Shown: positions 37,658-47,591 of the stretch, in pieces
Position numbering within the stretch: the stretch's first letter is position 1
Layout: each line of letters opens with the position of its first letter
Assembly: GCA_944392295.1 (NCBI GenBank)
Contig: CALXWE010000007.1
Coordinates: forward strand, 1 to 64,000
Length of the DNA stretch: 64,000 bases
Direction of reading: 5' to 3'
Origin: an uncultured Alphaproteobacteria bacterium
GTDB taxonomy: Bacteria; Pseudomonadota; Alphaproteobacteria; RF32; CAG-239
Notes under the pieces: generated by a model
The model's input: the letters and a program-made list of their open reading frames with translations, nothing else
Databases searched by the model: none
Told to the model about the DNA's origin: nothing
Translations under genes and position numbers: made by a program

Positions 37658-38416
37658 TTATAACTCATCATCAGTCAAGCTATCATCGGTATCGTGATTT
37701 TCATTTTTCAACAGCAATGTCTCGTCTTCAATTTCCGACTTTCTTCTTCTGGTACGTTGTTTTTTAGCCGGAGTTCTGCGGTTTAACACATCTAGCACAT
37801 AGTTGCCGGTAACTTTATACAAATCAACCAAATGATTATTGTACATATGGTCGGCATCTTCAATTAAAGCAAAATCTACCGAAATATTGCGCTGCATATT
37901 AAGCCTTTTGGCTAAGGCTGCTACACTGTGAGGATTGGCAATTTCATCAATTCCGCCCTGAACGATTAAACCTGACGCCGGACATGGCGCTAAAAACGAA
38001 AAGTCCTTTTCGTTGGCCGGAGGCGAAACTGCCACAAAATTATTAATATCTGGTCTTCTCATCAAAAGCTGTAAAGCAATCCATGCTCCGAAAGAATAAC
38101 CGGCAATCCAGCACTGACGAGCATCAGGATTATCATGCTGCAGCCAATCAAGAGCAACCGTTGCATCGGAAAGCTCCCCCGGTCCGTCCTCAAAAACACC
38201 TTGCGAACGCCCTACACTTCTAAAATTAAAGCGTAATACCGAAAAACCTAAATCTTTGAAACAAGTAAACAGGCTATAAACCACCTTGTTGTTCATGGTT
38301 CCGCCATATTGTGGATGAGGGTGCAAAATTAAAGCTACCGGAGCATTGGGCTTTTCACTTTTATGGTATCTGCCCTCTAGCCTTCCGGCGTGTCCGTTAA
38401 ATAAAATTTCTACCAT
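37658..38416 (-). CDS. Alpha/beta hydrolase
   Basis: A 252-residue cytoplasmic alpha/beta hydrolase of the COG2945 type. The nucleophile elbow is GYSFGAW, the oxyanion region HPHPQYGGTMNN, and a later DADHMYNN segment supplies the catalytic His. The first 205 residues cover the whole fold. A further 45 residues, first Arg/Lys-rich (KKQRTRRRK) and then acidic, form a tail that is not part of the enzyme core. Substrate unknown. Divergent from cysE. Confidence 0.82.
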   Translation of the reverse strand: MVEILFNGHAGRLEGRYHKSEKPNAPVALILHPHPQYGGTMNNKVVYSLFTCFKDLGFSVLRFNFRSVGRSQGVFEDGPGELSDATVALDWLQHDNPDARQCWIAGYSFGAWIALQLLMRRPDINNFVAVSPPANEKDFSFLAPCPASGLIVQGGIDEIANPHSVAALAKRLNMQRNISVDFALIEDADHMYNNHLVDLYKVTGNYVLDVLNRRTPAKKQRTRRRKSEIEDETLLLKNENHDTDDSLTDDEL

Positions 38417-38506
38417 TTATACTTCTCTTTATTATAAATTTACTTTTTATATGATACAGTATTAAATATAACAAAATGTTAATTTTTACGAGGAATATAA
38501 CATAAA

Positions 38507-39187
38507 ATGAAAAGAAAAAACAAGTCTTTAATTTTAGAAGACTTAGATGCCGTAATCTCTCGCGATCCGGCAACGTCGTCCCGAACCGCTGCAGCTTTGT
38601 TTTCTTCGGGTTTTCATGCCATCTGCTGCTACCGTTTTACTCATTGGCTGTGGCAAAAAAACTTTAAATATACGGCTCGCTTTTTATCGCAAACCGCCCG
38701 TTTTTTAACCGGCATTGAAATTCACCCCGGAGCGACTATCGGCAGCGGTTTTTTTATAGATCACGGCATGGGTGTCGTTATCGGAGAAACCAGCGAAATC
38801 GGCAATAATGTTACCTTGTATCACGATGTAACTTTGGGAGGCACCACCGTATTTGATAAAAACGGTAAGGTCATGAGCAAACGCCACCCGACTATCGGTA
38901 ATAACGTTATTATCGGCTCCGGCGCTCAAGTTTTAGGACCTATCAAAATCGGAAACAATGTAAAAATCGGCTCCAATGCCGTTGTGGTTAAAGATGTTGC
39001 CTCTAACCAAACCGTGGTCGGAGTTCCCGCCCACAAAACCTTTAAGCAACCGGAAAAAGATAAAAGTTTTAAGGCTTATGCCGTTGATAAAGATATATCC
39101 GACCCAATTACGGACGAAATTAAAAATTTACAACAGCAAATTAAAACCTTGCAAGAAGAGCTGGAAAAATTAAAAATGAAACAATAA
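38507..39187 (+). CDS. cysE: Serine O-acetyltransferase
   Basis: CysE makes O-acetylserine from serine and acetyl-CoA, the first step of cysteine synthesis. The 226-residue protein is a left-handed beta-helix acyltransferase with hexapeptide repeats ([43 protein letters not shown]) and the catalytic HDVTLGG histidine. The N-terminal helical domain is short, as in EpsC-like forms. The last 25 residues form a coiled coil of heptads ([15 protein letters not shown]). GAGG lies upstream of the ATG. Confidence 0.92.
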   Translation: MKRKNKSLILEDLDAVISRDPATSSRTAAALFSSGFHAICCYRFTHWLWQKNFKYTARFLSQTARFLTGIEIHPGATIGSGFFIDHGMGVVIGETSEIGNNVTLYHDVTLGGTTVFDKNGKVMSKRHPTIGNNVIIGSGAQVLGPIKIGNNVKIGSNAVVVKDVASNQTVVGVPAHKTFKQPEKDKSFKAYAVDKDISDPITDEIKNLQQQIKTLQEELEKLKMKQ

Positions 39188-39261
39188 TGTAACTATTATT
39201 TTACTAAAATGTGTGATAGAATAAGTTTATATGAATAGCGTAAGCTTAAAAGGAGATTGTC

Positions 39262-39876
39262 ATGACACATCGTTTACATTTATCGGTATTGCTCGGCATG
39301 CTGTTATTTGCCGGCAGTGCCTATGCCCAATTACCGGCTAACCCATGGGTTCCGCAACCTCCTCAACCCAACGACGGATATTTTGGTGATAATGTCGGCA
39401 ATGGTACCGGCGGCGATATAACCGATGCTCCGATTTACGGCAACGGTCCGACAAACGGCAATATTTTGCCGGTTGATCCTTGGGCTCGCGCCCGCGACCG
39501 CAGCGGTATAAGAACCTGGCGCGGCAGCGGACAACATGGTAAATTAAATTATATCGGTGAGGCTACAACCTACACTACCGCCATGGGTCAAGAAATGATT
39601 GCTCCTGAAGTTAACCGCCATAACATGATTGTAATGCTTGAGCACTTAAGAAATATGGGCTATAAAATTCCAGATTCGTACGATGAAAAAATTAAGGCCA
39701 TGCCTTCTGAATATAAAGCCACATTGGAACGCAGCTTAAACGACGTGACCGACAACGCAGGAGATGATCCGTTAAGTCTGATGTTTACCAATGTTTACAA
39801 TATTATGGAAGATTACACAGGTCTCGATTTTAATAATATGCTCATGAACACCATGGATATTCTCGGAACCGACTAA
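39262..39876 (+). CDS. Secreted protein of unknown function
   Basis: A 204-residue protein with a signal peptide (cleavage after SAYA, about residue 22). A Pro/Gly/Asn-rich low-complexity stretch (about 25-80) and a helical C-terminal domain (about 110-204) follow. AAGGAG precedes the ATG. It is 1 nt upstream of trmJ, so the two are cotranscribed, though no functional link is evident. Not recognised. Confidence 0.7.
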   Translation: MTHRLHLSVLLGMLLFAGSAYAQLPANPWVPQPPQPNDGYFGDNVGNGTGGDITDAPIYGNGPTNGNILPVDPWARARDRSGIRTWRGSGQHGKLNYIGEATTYTTAMGQEMIAPEVNRHNMIVMLEHLRNMGYKIPDSYDEKIKAMPSEYKATLERSLNDVTDNAGDDPLSLMFTNVYNIMEDYTGLDFNNMLMNTMDILGTD

Positions 39877-39877
39877 C

Positions 39878-40606
39878 ATGACCGATATAACTAAACCTTG
39901 TATTATTTTGGTGCGCCCGCAGCTTGCCGAAAATATCGGTATGACTGCACGCGCCATGATGAACTGTAATCTGGAAAATCTGCGCTTGGTAAGCCCTAAA
40001 GAAAGCCCCGTATCGGCAAAAGCTTTAGCTGCCTCTTCGGGAGCAGATGAAATTTTACAAAATGCGAAAATATATAATTCACTTGCCGATGCCGTAGCCG
40101 ATTTACAGTGCGTATACGCAACCACGGCACGCCGTCGTAATCAAATTAAAGCCATCTATACCGCTGAAAGCGTTATGACCCCGATTAATCAAAATCTAAA
40201 AAACCATAACCGTTGCGGTATTTTATTCGGACCTGAAAGAACCGGGCTTGAAAATGATGATGTCGCTATCGCCGACGCCATAATTGAAATTCCGCTCAAC
40301 CCCAAACATTGCTCGCTAAATTTATCACAGGCAGTGTTGCTGGTGGGATATGAATGGTATAAAACACAAATACAAACCGCAGATTATCAATTTATAACCA
40401 ATGCTACACATCCGGCAAGCAAAGAACAGCTCTTTGCCTTTTTTAATTTTTTGGAACAAGAATTATCCGATTTTAAAAACTTAAAAGATAATGAAAAACG
40501 CCCTACTCTGTTACGAAATCTGCACAACATTTTCAATCGCAGTCAACTTACCGAACAGGATATAAACACCCTCTACGGTATTATAAAATACCTTGCCGAC
40601 AAATAA
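39878..40606 (+). CDS. trmJ: tRNA 2'-O-methyltransferase TrmJ (SPOUT family)
   Basis: TrmJ methylates the 2'-hydroxyl of nucleotide 32 in the anticodon loop of several tRNAs using SAM. The 242-residue protein is a SPOUT-class enzyme. Motif 1 is RPQLAENIGMTARAM, motif 2 GILFGPERTGLEN and motif 3 IPLNPKHCSLNLSQA, the last two building the trefoil knot. The C-terminal helical extension (about 165-242) is that of TrmJ rather than TrmL. Closely follows the secreted unknown gene. Confidence 0.9.
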   Translation: MTDITKPCIILVRPQLAENIGMTARAMMNCNLENLRLVSPKESPVSAKALAASSGADEILQNAKIYNSLADAVADLQCVYATTARRRNQIKAIYTAESVMTPINQNLKNHNRCGILFGPERTGLENDDVAIADAIIEIPLNPKHCSLNLSQAVLLVGYEWYKTQIQTADYQFITNATHPASKEQLFAFFNFLEQELSDFKNLKDNEKRPTLLRNLHNIFNRSQLTEQDINTLYGIIKYLADK

Positions 40607-40631
40607 AAAATGCAAGCATATTTTAAAACTA

Positions 40632-40655
40632 AAAGAGCCCTCGTAAGGGCTCTTT
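40632..40655. terminator. Bidirectional terminator
   Basis: A 9-bp stem AAAGAGCCC / GGGCTCTTT lies between convergent trmJ and malQ. Confidence 0.85.
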
Positions 40656-40664
40656 ATTTTAAGG

Positions 40665-42806
40665 TTAGCGTTCGCTTTTAACTGCGGCAATATTACGCTT
40701 ATATTCCAAAGTCTCTTCCGCATCTTCCAAATTTATCGGTAACCTTCTTCTCCAGTTCGGATATTTATCGACATCGGTTCCCGGTAAATTCTGCTGCTTA
40801 TCCACGCCAAATATATCTTCTAATTGCAACAGTACCACTCGGCTCGGAGCCTTAGCCAAAAACTTATGCGCAGCCTCCTCAATGCCCTCGGGATAAGATT
40901 CACCGTAAATATAATTACCTTTTCTTAAATTATCGCTTGGCCAAACTTGGCTGTAATCAAGCGCCGAAAGCAACTTGTACCTATCGGTTTCGCGAACTTT
41001 ATATTGCTGATATTTTTGCTCATCTGTTATCATATTAAGACTGCGGCTAAGCTCAATATCATACCCGAACCACCACATTTTTAAGGGCGGCATATCATGC
41101 GTTCCAACCGAAACAAACGCATCTTGCGGATAAGCTTCAGGCATTTTAAAATCACCTGAGCCCTCGCCCCAACGTTCAGCCCAAACTACGCTTATCGAAT
41201 AAATGCCTTTTGCTTTTAATTTATCTAAAAATCCGTCAGGAACATTGCCGATGCTTTCACCCACAATCGTACATTTATGTAAATGACTTTCCAGAGCCAG
41301 CAAATCAAGCATATCATCAAAGTTATAATGAATATATGTTCCGCCGTTTTTATTATCAGGTATCATAAACAGACGCATCAAGCCCATCACGTGGTCTATA
41401 CGCAAAGCTCCGGCATAAGCCATATTAGCTCTTAAAATTTTCAAATAAGGCTCATAAGCACGCTGTTTTAATTCAAACGGATTAAAAGCTCCCAAGCACC
41501 ACTTTTGCCCAAACGGGAAAAAGGCATCCGGCGGAGCTCCGGCACCGGCATCGGCAATAAAGGCATACCTGTCCATCCAAAGTTCAGCACTGTCTTTACC
41601 GACGCCTACCGGCAAATCGCGATACAATCCGATTTTTAAGCCTTCATTTTGTACGGTTTTATAAACATCTTGCAACTGCTTATCTGCTTCAAACTGCAAA
41701 AACTCAAAAAACATAATTTCATCGGCAAATGCCTTTTTAAAATCATCAACGGCTTTAGAATGGGTATTTTGCAAATCTTTATCCCAATTCATCCATCCGC
41801 AGTTGCCTTTTTGCTTTTGCTCATGATAAATAGCCTGAAACGTTGCCAACATTTCCAAATCATAGCCTTTGCTTTTAACAAAATCGGTAAATTTTTGCAT
41901 ATACAACGGCTCGGATTTGATGTGTTCAAACAGTTTTTTCAAGACTTTTATTTTTAGCTGATATACCTTGGTATAATCAATTAAATCACCTTCTTTGGCG
42001 GCTTTAATTTCAGCCTTCAATGCGGCATCATTTACCTTATCAAATCCATAAACTTTTTCGACATCTATATAAATGGGGTTCAAAAACAAGCGGCTTATTG
42101 AAGAATATGGACTGGCATTTTCCGGATAGTCGTGGAACAGAGCATTAAGCGGATTAAGCCCGATAATTTCGGCGTTGGTTTTAGCACACATTTTCACAAA
42201 ATTTTGTAAATCGGTAAAATCGCCAACTCCCCAGTTGTGTTTACTTTTAACCGAATAGAGCTGCAAAGCATAACCCCATAATTTGCCGTTATTTACGGCA
42301 TCGGCACTATAACATTTATCAGGCACAACGGCCATTACCGACGAAGCCGCAACACCGGCGACATTAACTTCCAGCTTATAATAACCGTAGGCAAAATCTT
42401 GAGGCAATTTTACCGTAACCTTGTTAAGAACATCTCTGACAAAAGTTCTGGTTTCGCCGGTTTTTATGAGTTCAAAAGATATTTCTTTTTTATTTTTTTC
42501 ATCTTCGGAAGATACGTAAATTTTAAGCTCAGAATTGAGTTGTTTATCGCTTAACACTGCCGTAAACGACATGTTATCACGATGCAAGATCACAATAGCC
42601 GGAAGCATGGTCTTCCAAGATAAATCGGCAAATTTTTCAAGTGATTCTTGAGCTTGTTGCTCGGTATCGGCTTTATATCCGTAGGCTTTACAAAAGAATT
42701 TTAAAATATCGTCATCAACATCATAAGCGGTTTTTTTTAAACCGGCATCGGAAAAGTGCCGAGCTATTCCCAACTTATCCGCCAACATATGTAAGTTATC
42801 TGCCAT
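40665..42806 (-). CDS. malQ: 4-alpha-glucanotransferase (amylomaltase)
   Basis: MalQ (GH77) transfers maltosyl and longer glucan chains between oligosaccharides, releasing glucose. The 713-residue protein has an N-terminal beta domain of about 150 residues before the GH77 barrel. Conserved motifs are NPLNALFHDYPENASPYSS, nucleophile LRIDHVMGL, acid/base GESIGNVPDG and VGTHDMPPLKMWW. Last gene of the glycogen operon, 9 nt after glgX, with AGGAG. It probably handles the short maltodextrins left by debranching. Confidence 0.93.
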   Translation of the reverse strand: MADNLHMLADKLGIARHFSDAGLKKTAYDVDDDILKFFCKAYGYKADTEQQAQESLEKFADLSWKTMLPAIVILHRDNMSFTAVLSDKQLNSELKIYVSSEDEKNKKEISFELIKTGETRTFVRDVLNKVTVKLPQDFAYGYYKLEVNVAGVAASSVMAVVPDKCYSADAVNNGKLWGYALQLYSVKSKHNWGVGDFTDLQNFVKMCAKTNAEIIGLNPLNALFHDYPENASPYSSISRLFLNPIYIDVEKVYGFDKVNDAALKAEIKAAKEGDLIDYTKVYQLKIKVLKKLFEHIKSEPLYMQKFTDFVKSKGYDLEMLATFQAIYHEQKQKGNCGWMNWDKDLQNTHSKAVDDFKKAFADEIMFFEFLQFEADKQLQDVYKTVQNEGLKIGLYRDLPVGVGKDSAELWMDRYAFIADAGAGAPPDAFFPFGQKWCLGAFNPFELKQRAYEPYLKILRANMAYAGALRIDHVMGLMRLFMIPDNKNGGTYIHYNFDDMLDLLALESHLHKCTIVGESIGNVPDGFLDKLKAKGIYSISVVWAERWGEGSGDFKMPEAYPQDAFVSVGTHDMPPLKMWWFGYDIELSRSLNMITDEQKYQQYKVRETDRYKLLSALDYSQVWPSDNLRKGNYIYGESYPEGIEEAAHKFLAKAPSRVVLLQLEDIFGVDKQQNLPGTDVDKYPNWRRRLPINLEDAEETLEYKRNIAAVKSER

Positions 42807-42815
42807 AATTTTCTC

Positions 42816-44888
42816 CTATACGGTTATTTCAATCGCCACCACCGACTGCCCGAAAATATTTAATATTTTTCCTGAGCCGAGTGGAGTCGCAGATTTTATT
42901 TTAGATGAACTGTCTAAAACAAGTTTCCACCTTCTGGCCTTTTTAACGGTAGGCAATTTCCAACTGAGCACTTCTGATTTTGCATTAAAAATCATCAGCA
43001 AAATTTTATTATTTACGTATGCTGCATACGACAAACATTTACGTTTAGCATCATGCCAATCATCTTTAGAAAATTCTTGTCCGAATTCGGTATACCAAGC
43101 TAAATCTTTATAGCCCTTTTCACCGATTATTTTGCCGGTAAAGAAATGATCTTCGCCAAAGACATCAAGTGCTTTGCGCAAATTAATAAGCGTGCGTACA
43201 TAACGAGCAAAATCACGTTCTTTTTTAGAGATTGCCTCCCAGACCATCCAAGTTATTATATTATCCTGACAATAAGGATTATTGTTACCAAACTGAGTAT
43301 GCATAAACTCATCACCTGAGCATATCATCGGAGTTCCGAAAGAAAGAAGTAAAGTTGCCATCAAGGCTTTCATTTTTGAGGTTCTGAGTTCATTAACTTT
43401 AGTATCATCGCTCAAGCCTTCAATGCCTGAGTTTGAGCTCCAGTTAGCATTAGTTCCGTCGCGATTATTTTCGCCGTTAGCCTGATTATGTTTATCATTA
43501 TATGAGGCTAAATCATTTAAGGAGAAGCCGTCATGAGCGGTAATAAAATTAACCGAGCTCCACAAGTTACGATTATTATAATTAAACACATCGCTTGAGC
43601 CGGCAATACGACTGGCAAAATCACCTATCTGATTATCATCGCCGCGCCAGAAGCGCCTTACGACATCACGAAAACGATCATTCCACTCTGCCCACCCCGG
43701 AGGGAAAGCTCCGAGCTGGTAGCCGCCCATTCCGACGTCCCACGGTTCGGCAATAATTTTTACGGTACGTAAAATTTCATCCTGACGTACGGCGGCCAAA
43801 AAATTGCTAGCTTGCGAAAAACTATTATTAACACGTGCCAAAGAGGTTGCCAAATCAAGTCTAAAACCATCTACGTGCATTTCAGCTACCCAGTAACGAA
43901 GGGAGTCCATCACCAAGGTCAAAACATACGAATTTTGCAAATTAAACGATGCTCCGCAGCCTGTACTGTCATAATAAAATCTCTTATTGGTTTTATCTAA
44001 GGTGTAATAACTTTCATTATCAATACCACGATAACATAAGGTAGGCCCCAACTGATTTCCTTCGCCGGTATGATTATAAACCACATCTAAGATAACTTCC
44101 AAATTATTTTCATGGAAAGTTTTCACCATACGTTTAAATTCATCAATTTCACCGGCTGTGGTATACGAAGGTTCAGGAGCAAAAAACAACAGCGATTCAT
44201 ATCCCCAGTAATTGACACTTTCTTTACCGATTTTTTTACCGAAAAAAGCATGCACGGGAAGTAGCTCGATTGAAGTAATTCCAAGCCAGTTAAAGTAGTT
44301 TATAATACTTTTTGATGAAAGCCCCGAAAACTTACCACGATAGCAATCTTTAACTTTGGGATGCAGTCTGGTAAAGCCCTTTACATGAGTTTCATAAAGG
44401 ACGGTACTTCTAAATTCGGTTTCTGGCAGTTCATCATCTTCCCAATCGAAATCGCCGGCTACCACTACCGATTTAGGCACATAAGGAGCACTGTCAAGTT
44501 CTGAAAAAGATAAATCTTTATCAGGGCTGTCAATATCATAACCAAAAATAGCTTTATGCCAAATAAGTTCACCCGTTACTTTTTTGGCATAAGGGTCCAA
44601 AAGCAGTTTATTGGGGTTAAATCTTTTGCCCTCTAGCGGCTTATAAGGTCCGTAAACTCTGTATCCGTAAATTTGTCCCGGTTCAACACCTTTAACATAA
44701 GTATGCCAGATACTGTGTTCATTTTCGGTTATTGAAACACGCAAAGTTTCTTGAGTTCCCGTTTTATCAAACAGACACAATTCAACCTTTTGCGCATGAG
44801 CCGAAAAGAGGGAAAAATTAACTCCCTCTCCGTCGTAAGAAGCACCCAAAGGGTAAGCTCTTCCCGAATAGACCTCGATTGCAGGCAT
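42816..44888 (-). CDS. glgX: Glycogen debranching enzyme GlgX
   Basis: GlgX hydrolyses alpha-1,6 branches of limit dextrin. The 690-residue protein starts with a CBM48-type N-terminal domain (YPLGASYDGEGVNFSLFS). It continues with a GH13 barrel: region II VDGFRLDLATSLAR (nucleophile Asp), region III IIAEPWDVG (acid/base Glu), region IV FITAHDGFSLNDLASYNDKHN. The last motif is that of the isoamylase/GlgX group. AGGAGGG before the ATG. Middle gene of glgB-glgX-malQ. Confidence 0.95.
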   Translation of the reverse strand: MPAIEVYSGRAYPLGASYDGEGVNFSLFSAHAQKVELCLFDKTGTQETLRVSITENEHSIWHTYVKGVEPGQIYGYRVYGPYKPLEGKRFNPNKLLLDPYAKKVTGELIWHKAIFGYDIDSPDKDLSFSELDSAPYVPKSVVVAGDFDWEDDELPETEFRSTVLYETHVKGFTRLHPKVKDCYRGKFSGLSSKSIINYFNWLGITSIELLPVHAFFGKKIGKESVNYWGYESLLFFAPEPSYTTAGEIDEFKRMVKTFHENNLEVILDVVYNHTGEGNQLGPTLCYRGIDNESYYTLDKTNKRFYYDSTGCGASFNLQNSYVLTLVMDSLRYWVAEMHVDGFRLDLATSLARVNNSFSQASNFLAAVRQDEILRTVKIIAEPWDVGMGGYQLGAFPPGWAEWNDRFRDVVRRFWRGDDNQIGDFASRIAGSSDVFNYNNRNLWSSVNFITAHDGFSLNDLASYNDKHNQANGENNRDGTNANWSSNSGIEGLSDDTKVNELRTSKMKALMATLLLSFGTPMICSGDEFMHTQFGNNNPYCQDNIITWMVWEAISKKERDFARYVRTLINLRKALDVFGEDHFFTGKIIGEKGYKDLAWYTEFGQEFSKDDWHDAKRKCLSYAAYVNNKILLMIFNAKSEVLSWKLPTVKKARRWKLVLDSSSKIKSATPLGSGKILNIFGQSVVAIEITV

Positions 44889-44896
44889 AAGCCCTC

Positions 44897-47098
44897 CTAA
44901 TATCTTATCGGCTTAATAACAATGGTAGAAAGCGGAGGCAATGTAACTTCAATTGAAAACGGTTTATAGTTCCATCCCTGAGATTGTACCTGTATCAAGC
45001 CCTCATTTTTAACACCGCTTCCCCAGTAGTTTACATCATCACTGTTAAAAATTTCTTGATAACGGCAAGCCTCATTAACACCTACTCTGAAATTATGTCT
45101 TACAACGGGCGTAAAGTTGCATATGACGATAAGATAATCATCAGGATTATGTCCTTTACGGATATAAGAGATTACGCTGTCATCGCAATCGGAATGGTCA
45201 ATCCATTCAAAGCCCTTATAGTCAAAATCCTCTTCATACAAAGGCGGGTTCCCTTTATACATCAAGTTCAAATCGCGGACACAATTTTGCATACCCTTAT
45301 ACATCGGATATTGCAACAAGTGCCAGCGTAAACTTTCTTCGGCATTCCACTCCCAATCTTGAGCAAATTCGCAACCCATAAACAAAAGTTTTTTACCAGG
45401 ATGCGTCCACATAAAACCGTAGTAGGCACGTAAGTTAGCAAATTTTTGCCATTCATCACCAGGCATTTTGCCAAGCATTGAACCTTTACCGTGTACTACC
45501 TCATCATGAGATATCGGCAGAATAAAGTTTTCATTAAAGGCATATAACAAACCAAACGTCAAAAGTCCGTGATGATATTTACGGTGTATAGGTTCATGAG
45601 ATATGTAACGAAGAGTATCGTTCATCCAGCCCATATTCCATTTATAACCAAAGCCGAGACCGCCCATGGAGGTCGGACGCGAAACCATCGGCCAAGCGGT
45701 AGATTCTTCGGCGCAAGTAATTACGCCGCGATTCTCGCCATAAACGAGTTCATTCATTTTGCGCAAGAAAGCGATTGCTTCCAAGTTTTCATTTCCGCCA
45801 TATTGATTAGGTATCCACTCACCGGGTTTACGCGAATAATCCAAATATAGCATAGATGCAACGGCATCAACTCTTAAGCCGTCGATATGATATTCTTTAA
45901 GCCAATACAAAGCACTTGCGCAAAGAATATTGCAAACCTCTGTACGACCATAGTTATAAATTTTGGTACCCCAGTCTTTATGTTCGCCTTTTCGAGGGTC
46001 GGCATGTTCGTACAAATGCGTACCGTCAAACTCAACGAGTCCGTGAGCATCTTTCGGGAAGTGAGCCGGAACCCAGTCCATAATTACGCTTATGTTAGCC
46101 TGGTGAAATTTATCAATCATATAACGAAAATCATCAGGCGTTCCGAAACGTGATGTCGGAGCAAAAAGCCCCGTTACTTGATAACCCCAAGAAGCATCTA
46201 AAGGATGTTCGCACAAAGGCAAAAACTCGACATGAGTAAAGCCCATATTGGAAACATAGGGTACCAAATAATCGGCCAATTCGCGATAAGTTAAGAACTC
46301 TTCCCCATGTTCACCTTTTCTACGCCAAGAGCCTAAATGCACTTCATAAATAGACATAGGCCTGTCAAAACTGTTATAAGCTTCGCGATAAGCCATCCAC
46401 TGAGCATCATTCCAGTTATAGTGATTTAAGTCATAAACAATGGAAGCGGTCTTAGGTCTTTTTTCGGCATAAAAGCCAACCGGATCAGATTTAGTTAAGA
46501 TATAATCTTGCTGTGTTTTAATTTCGTATTTATAAACTTCACCCTCGCCGATTCCCGGAATAAAGATATCCCAAATACCGCAAGTAGGATGTTTACGCAT
46601 AACATCGACACGACCGTCCCAGTTATTAAAATTACCGATAACGGAAACACGTTTAGCATTAGGAGCCCAAACGGCAAAACCAACACCTTTAACGCCATTC
46701 ATTTCCATAACATGAGCGCCGAGTTTTTTATAAATATCGTGATGATTTCCTTCTGAAAAAAGATACACATCTATATCACCGATAGTAGGTTGGAAGCGAT
46801 AAGTATCTTCTGCAACATATGTATTATTTTGATCATTGGTAATTTTAAAACGATATATAAAATTTTCACCCATGCCCAAATTTATTTGATAAAAACCTCT
46901 ATCATCAAGTTTGGTCATCAAGCCCAAAGAGTTATTGTTTTCATCTAACAATTCAATTTGTTTTGTACGGGGTTGATAGGCTCTTATAAACACGTTTTTA
47001 GAGCCCTTATCGCGATGAATACCGAGTACTGCAAACACATTACCGTGATCGCCGTTAATAACGGCATCCATCTCTTCTTTAGACAATAAATTTTCCAT
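44897..47098 (-). CDS. glgB: 1,4-alpha-glucan branching enzyme
   Basis: GlgB introduces alpha-1,6 branches into glycogen. The 733-residue protein has two N-terminal beta modules (N1 and CBM48; [21 protein letters not shown]) as in the long E. coli form. Its GH13 barrel has [15 protein letters not shown] (nucleophile), [10 protein letters not shown] (acid/base) and [13 protein letters not shown]; a C-terminal beta domain follows. A GGAGG ribosome site is close to the ATG. First gene of the operon. Synthase glgA, glgC and phosphorylase glgP are not in the window. Confidence 0.96.
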   Translation of the reverse strand: MENLLSKEEMDAVINGDHGNVFAVLGIHRDKGSKNVFIRAYQPRTKQIELLDENNNSLGLMTKLDDRGFYQINLGMGENFIYRFKITNDQNNTYVAEDTYRFQPTIGDIDVYLFSEGNHHDIYKKLGAHVMEMNGVKGVGFAVWAPNAKRVSVIGNFNNWDGRVDVMRKHPTCGIWDIFIPGIGEGEVYKYEIKTQQDYILTKSDPVGFYAEKRPKTASIVYDLNHYNWNDAQWMAYREAYNSFDRPMSIYEVHLGSWRRKGEHGEEFLTYRELADYLVPYVSNMGFTHVEFLPLCEHPLDASWGYQVTGLFAPTSRFGTPDDFRYMIDKFHQANISVIMDWVPAHFPKDAHGLVEFDGTHLYEHADPRKGEHKDWGTKIYNYGRTEVCNILCASALYWLKEYHIDGLRVDAVASMLYLDYSRKPGEWIPNQYGGNENLEAIAFLRKMNELVYGENRGVITCAEESTAWPMVSRPTSMGGLGFGYKWNMGWMNDTLRYISHEPIHRKYHHGLLTFGLLYAFNENFILPISHDEVVHGKGSMLGKMPGDEWQKFANLRAYYGFMWTHPGKKLLFMGCEFAQDWEWNAEESLRWHLLQYPMYKGMQNCVRDLNLMYKGNPPLYEEDFDYKGFEWIDHSDCDDSVISYIRKGHNPDDYLIVICNFTPVVRHNFRVGVNEACRYQEIFNSDDVNYWGSGVKNEGLIQVQSQGWNYKPFSIEVTLPPLSTIVIKPIRY

Positions 47099-47223
47099 TT
47101 AACCTCCATTATGGTAAATCAAAATAATACAAAAAAATTTCCATTTAATTTTTACAATTATATCTATAAAGGCAACTCAATTTAAATGCAAGAGAATAAC
47201 TCTGTTTTTTTCAAGAATAATTA

Positions 47224-47252
47224 TTGACGTCTTTAAAAAACAAATATATAGT
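47224..47252 (+). promoter_or_regulatory. Strong sigma-70-like promoter
   Basis: TTGACG (47224-47229), 17-nt spacer, TATAGT (47247-47252). It leads into the small DUF2934 gene, leaving a leader of about 30 nt. Confidence 0.7.
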
Positions 47253-47286
47253 GCAAGTGTTAGTAATAAATTATGGAGTAATTAAT

Positions 47287-47517
47287 ATGTCTAACAATGA
47301 AAATTGTATAAGAGAAGCAGCTTACTATTTATGGCAAAATGCCGGCTGCCCTTCTGGTCAAGATGAAAAATTCTGGTCTATGGCTGTAGAACAGATTTCT
47401 TCTTGCTCAAAATCAACTGCAAAGAAATCTTGCTGCAAAAAATCTTGTGCTTCTTCAAGCTCTTCTTCCAAGAAAACAGCTTCCAAAAGCACTTCTAAAA
47501 GCAGCTCAAAAAAATAA
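47287..47517 (+). CDS. DUF2934 domain protein with Ser/Lys/Cys-rich tail
   Basis: A 76-residue protein. Residues about 7-38 match the short DUF2934 motif (IREAAYYLWQNAGCPSG, then W), a domain of unknown function. The rest is an unusual low-complexity tail of Ser, Lys, Thr and Ala with a cluster of cysteines (KKSCCKKSCASSS). It is likely basic and might bind nucleic acid or metal, but this is speculation. The ATG at 47287 has GGAG upstream; an in-frame TTG at 47224 lies inside the promoter and is not a start. Promoter and terminator are strong, so it may be highly expressed. Confidence 0.75.
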   Translation: MSNNENCIREAAYYLWQNAGCPSGQDEKFWSMAVEQISSCSKSTAKKSCCKKSCASSSSSSKKTASKSTSKSSSKK

Positions 47518-47538
47518 TATCAGCCAAGTGTTGATATG

Positions 47539-47569
47539 AAAAAACACTCCTAAATCAGGAGTGTTTTTT
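47539..47569. terminator. Bidirectional terminator
   Basis: A perfect 13-bp stem (47539-47551 with 47557-47569) lies between convergent genes. Confidence 0.88.
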
Positions 47570-47591
47570 TGCTTTAAACCTATATCAAAAG

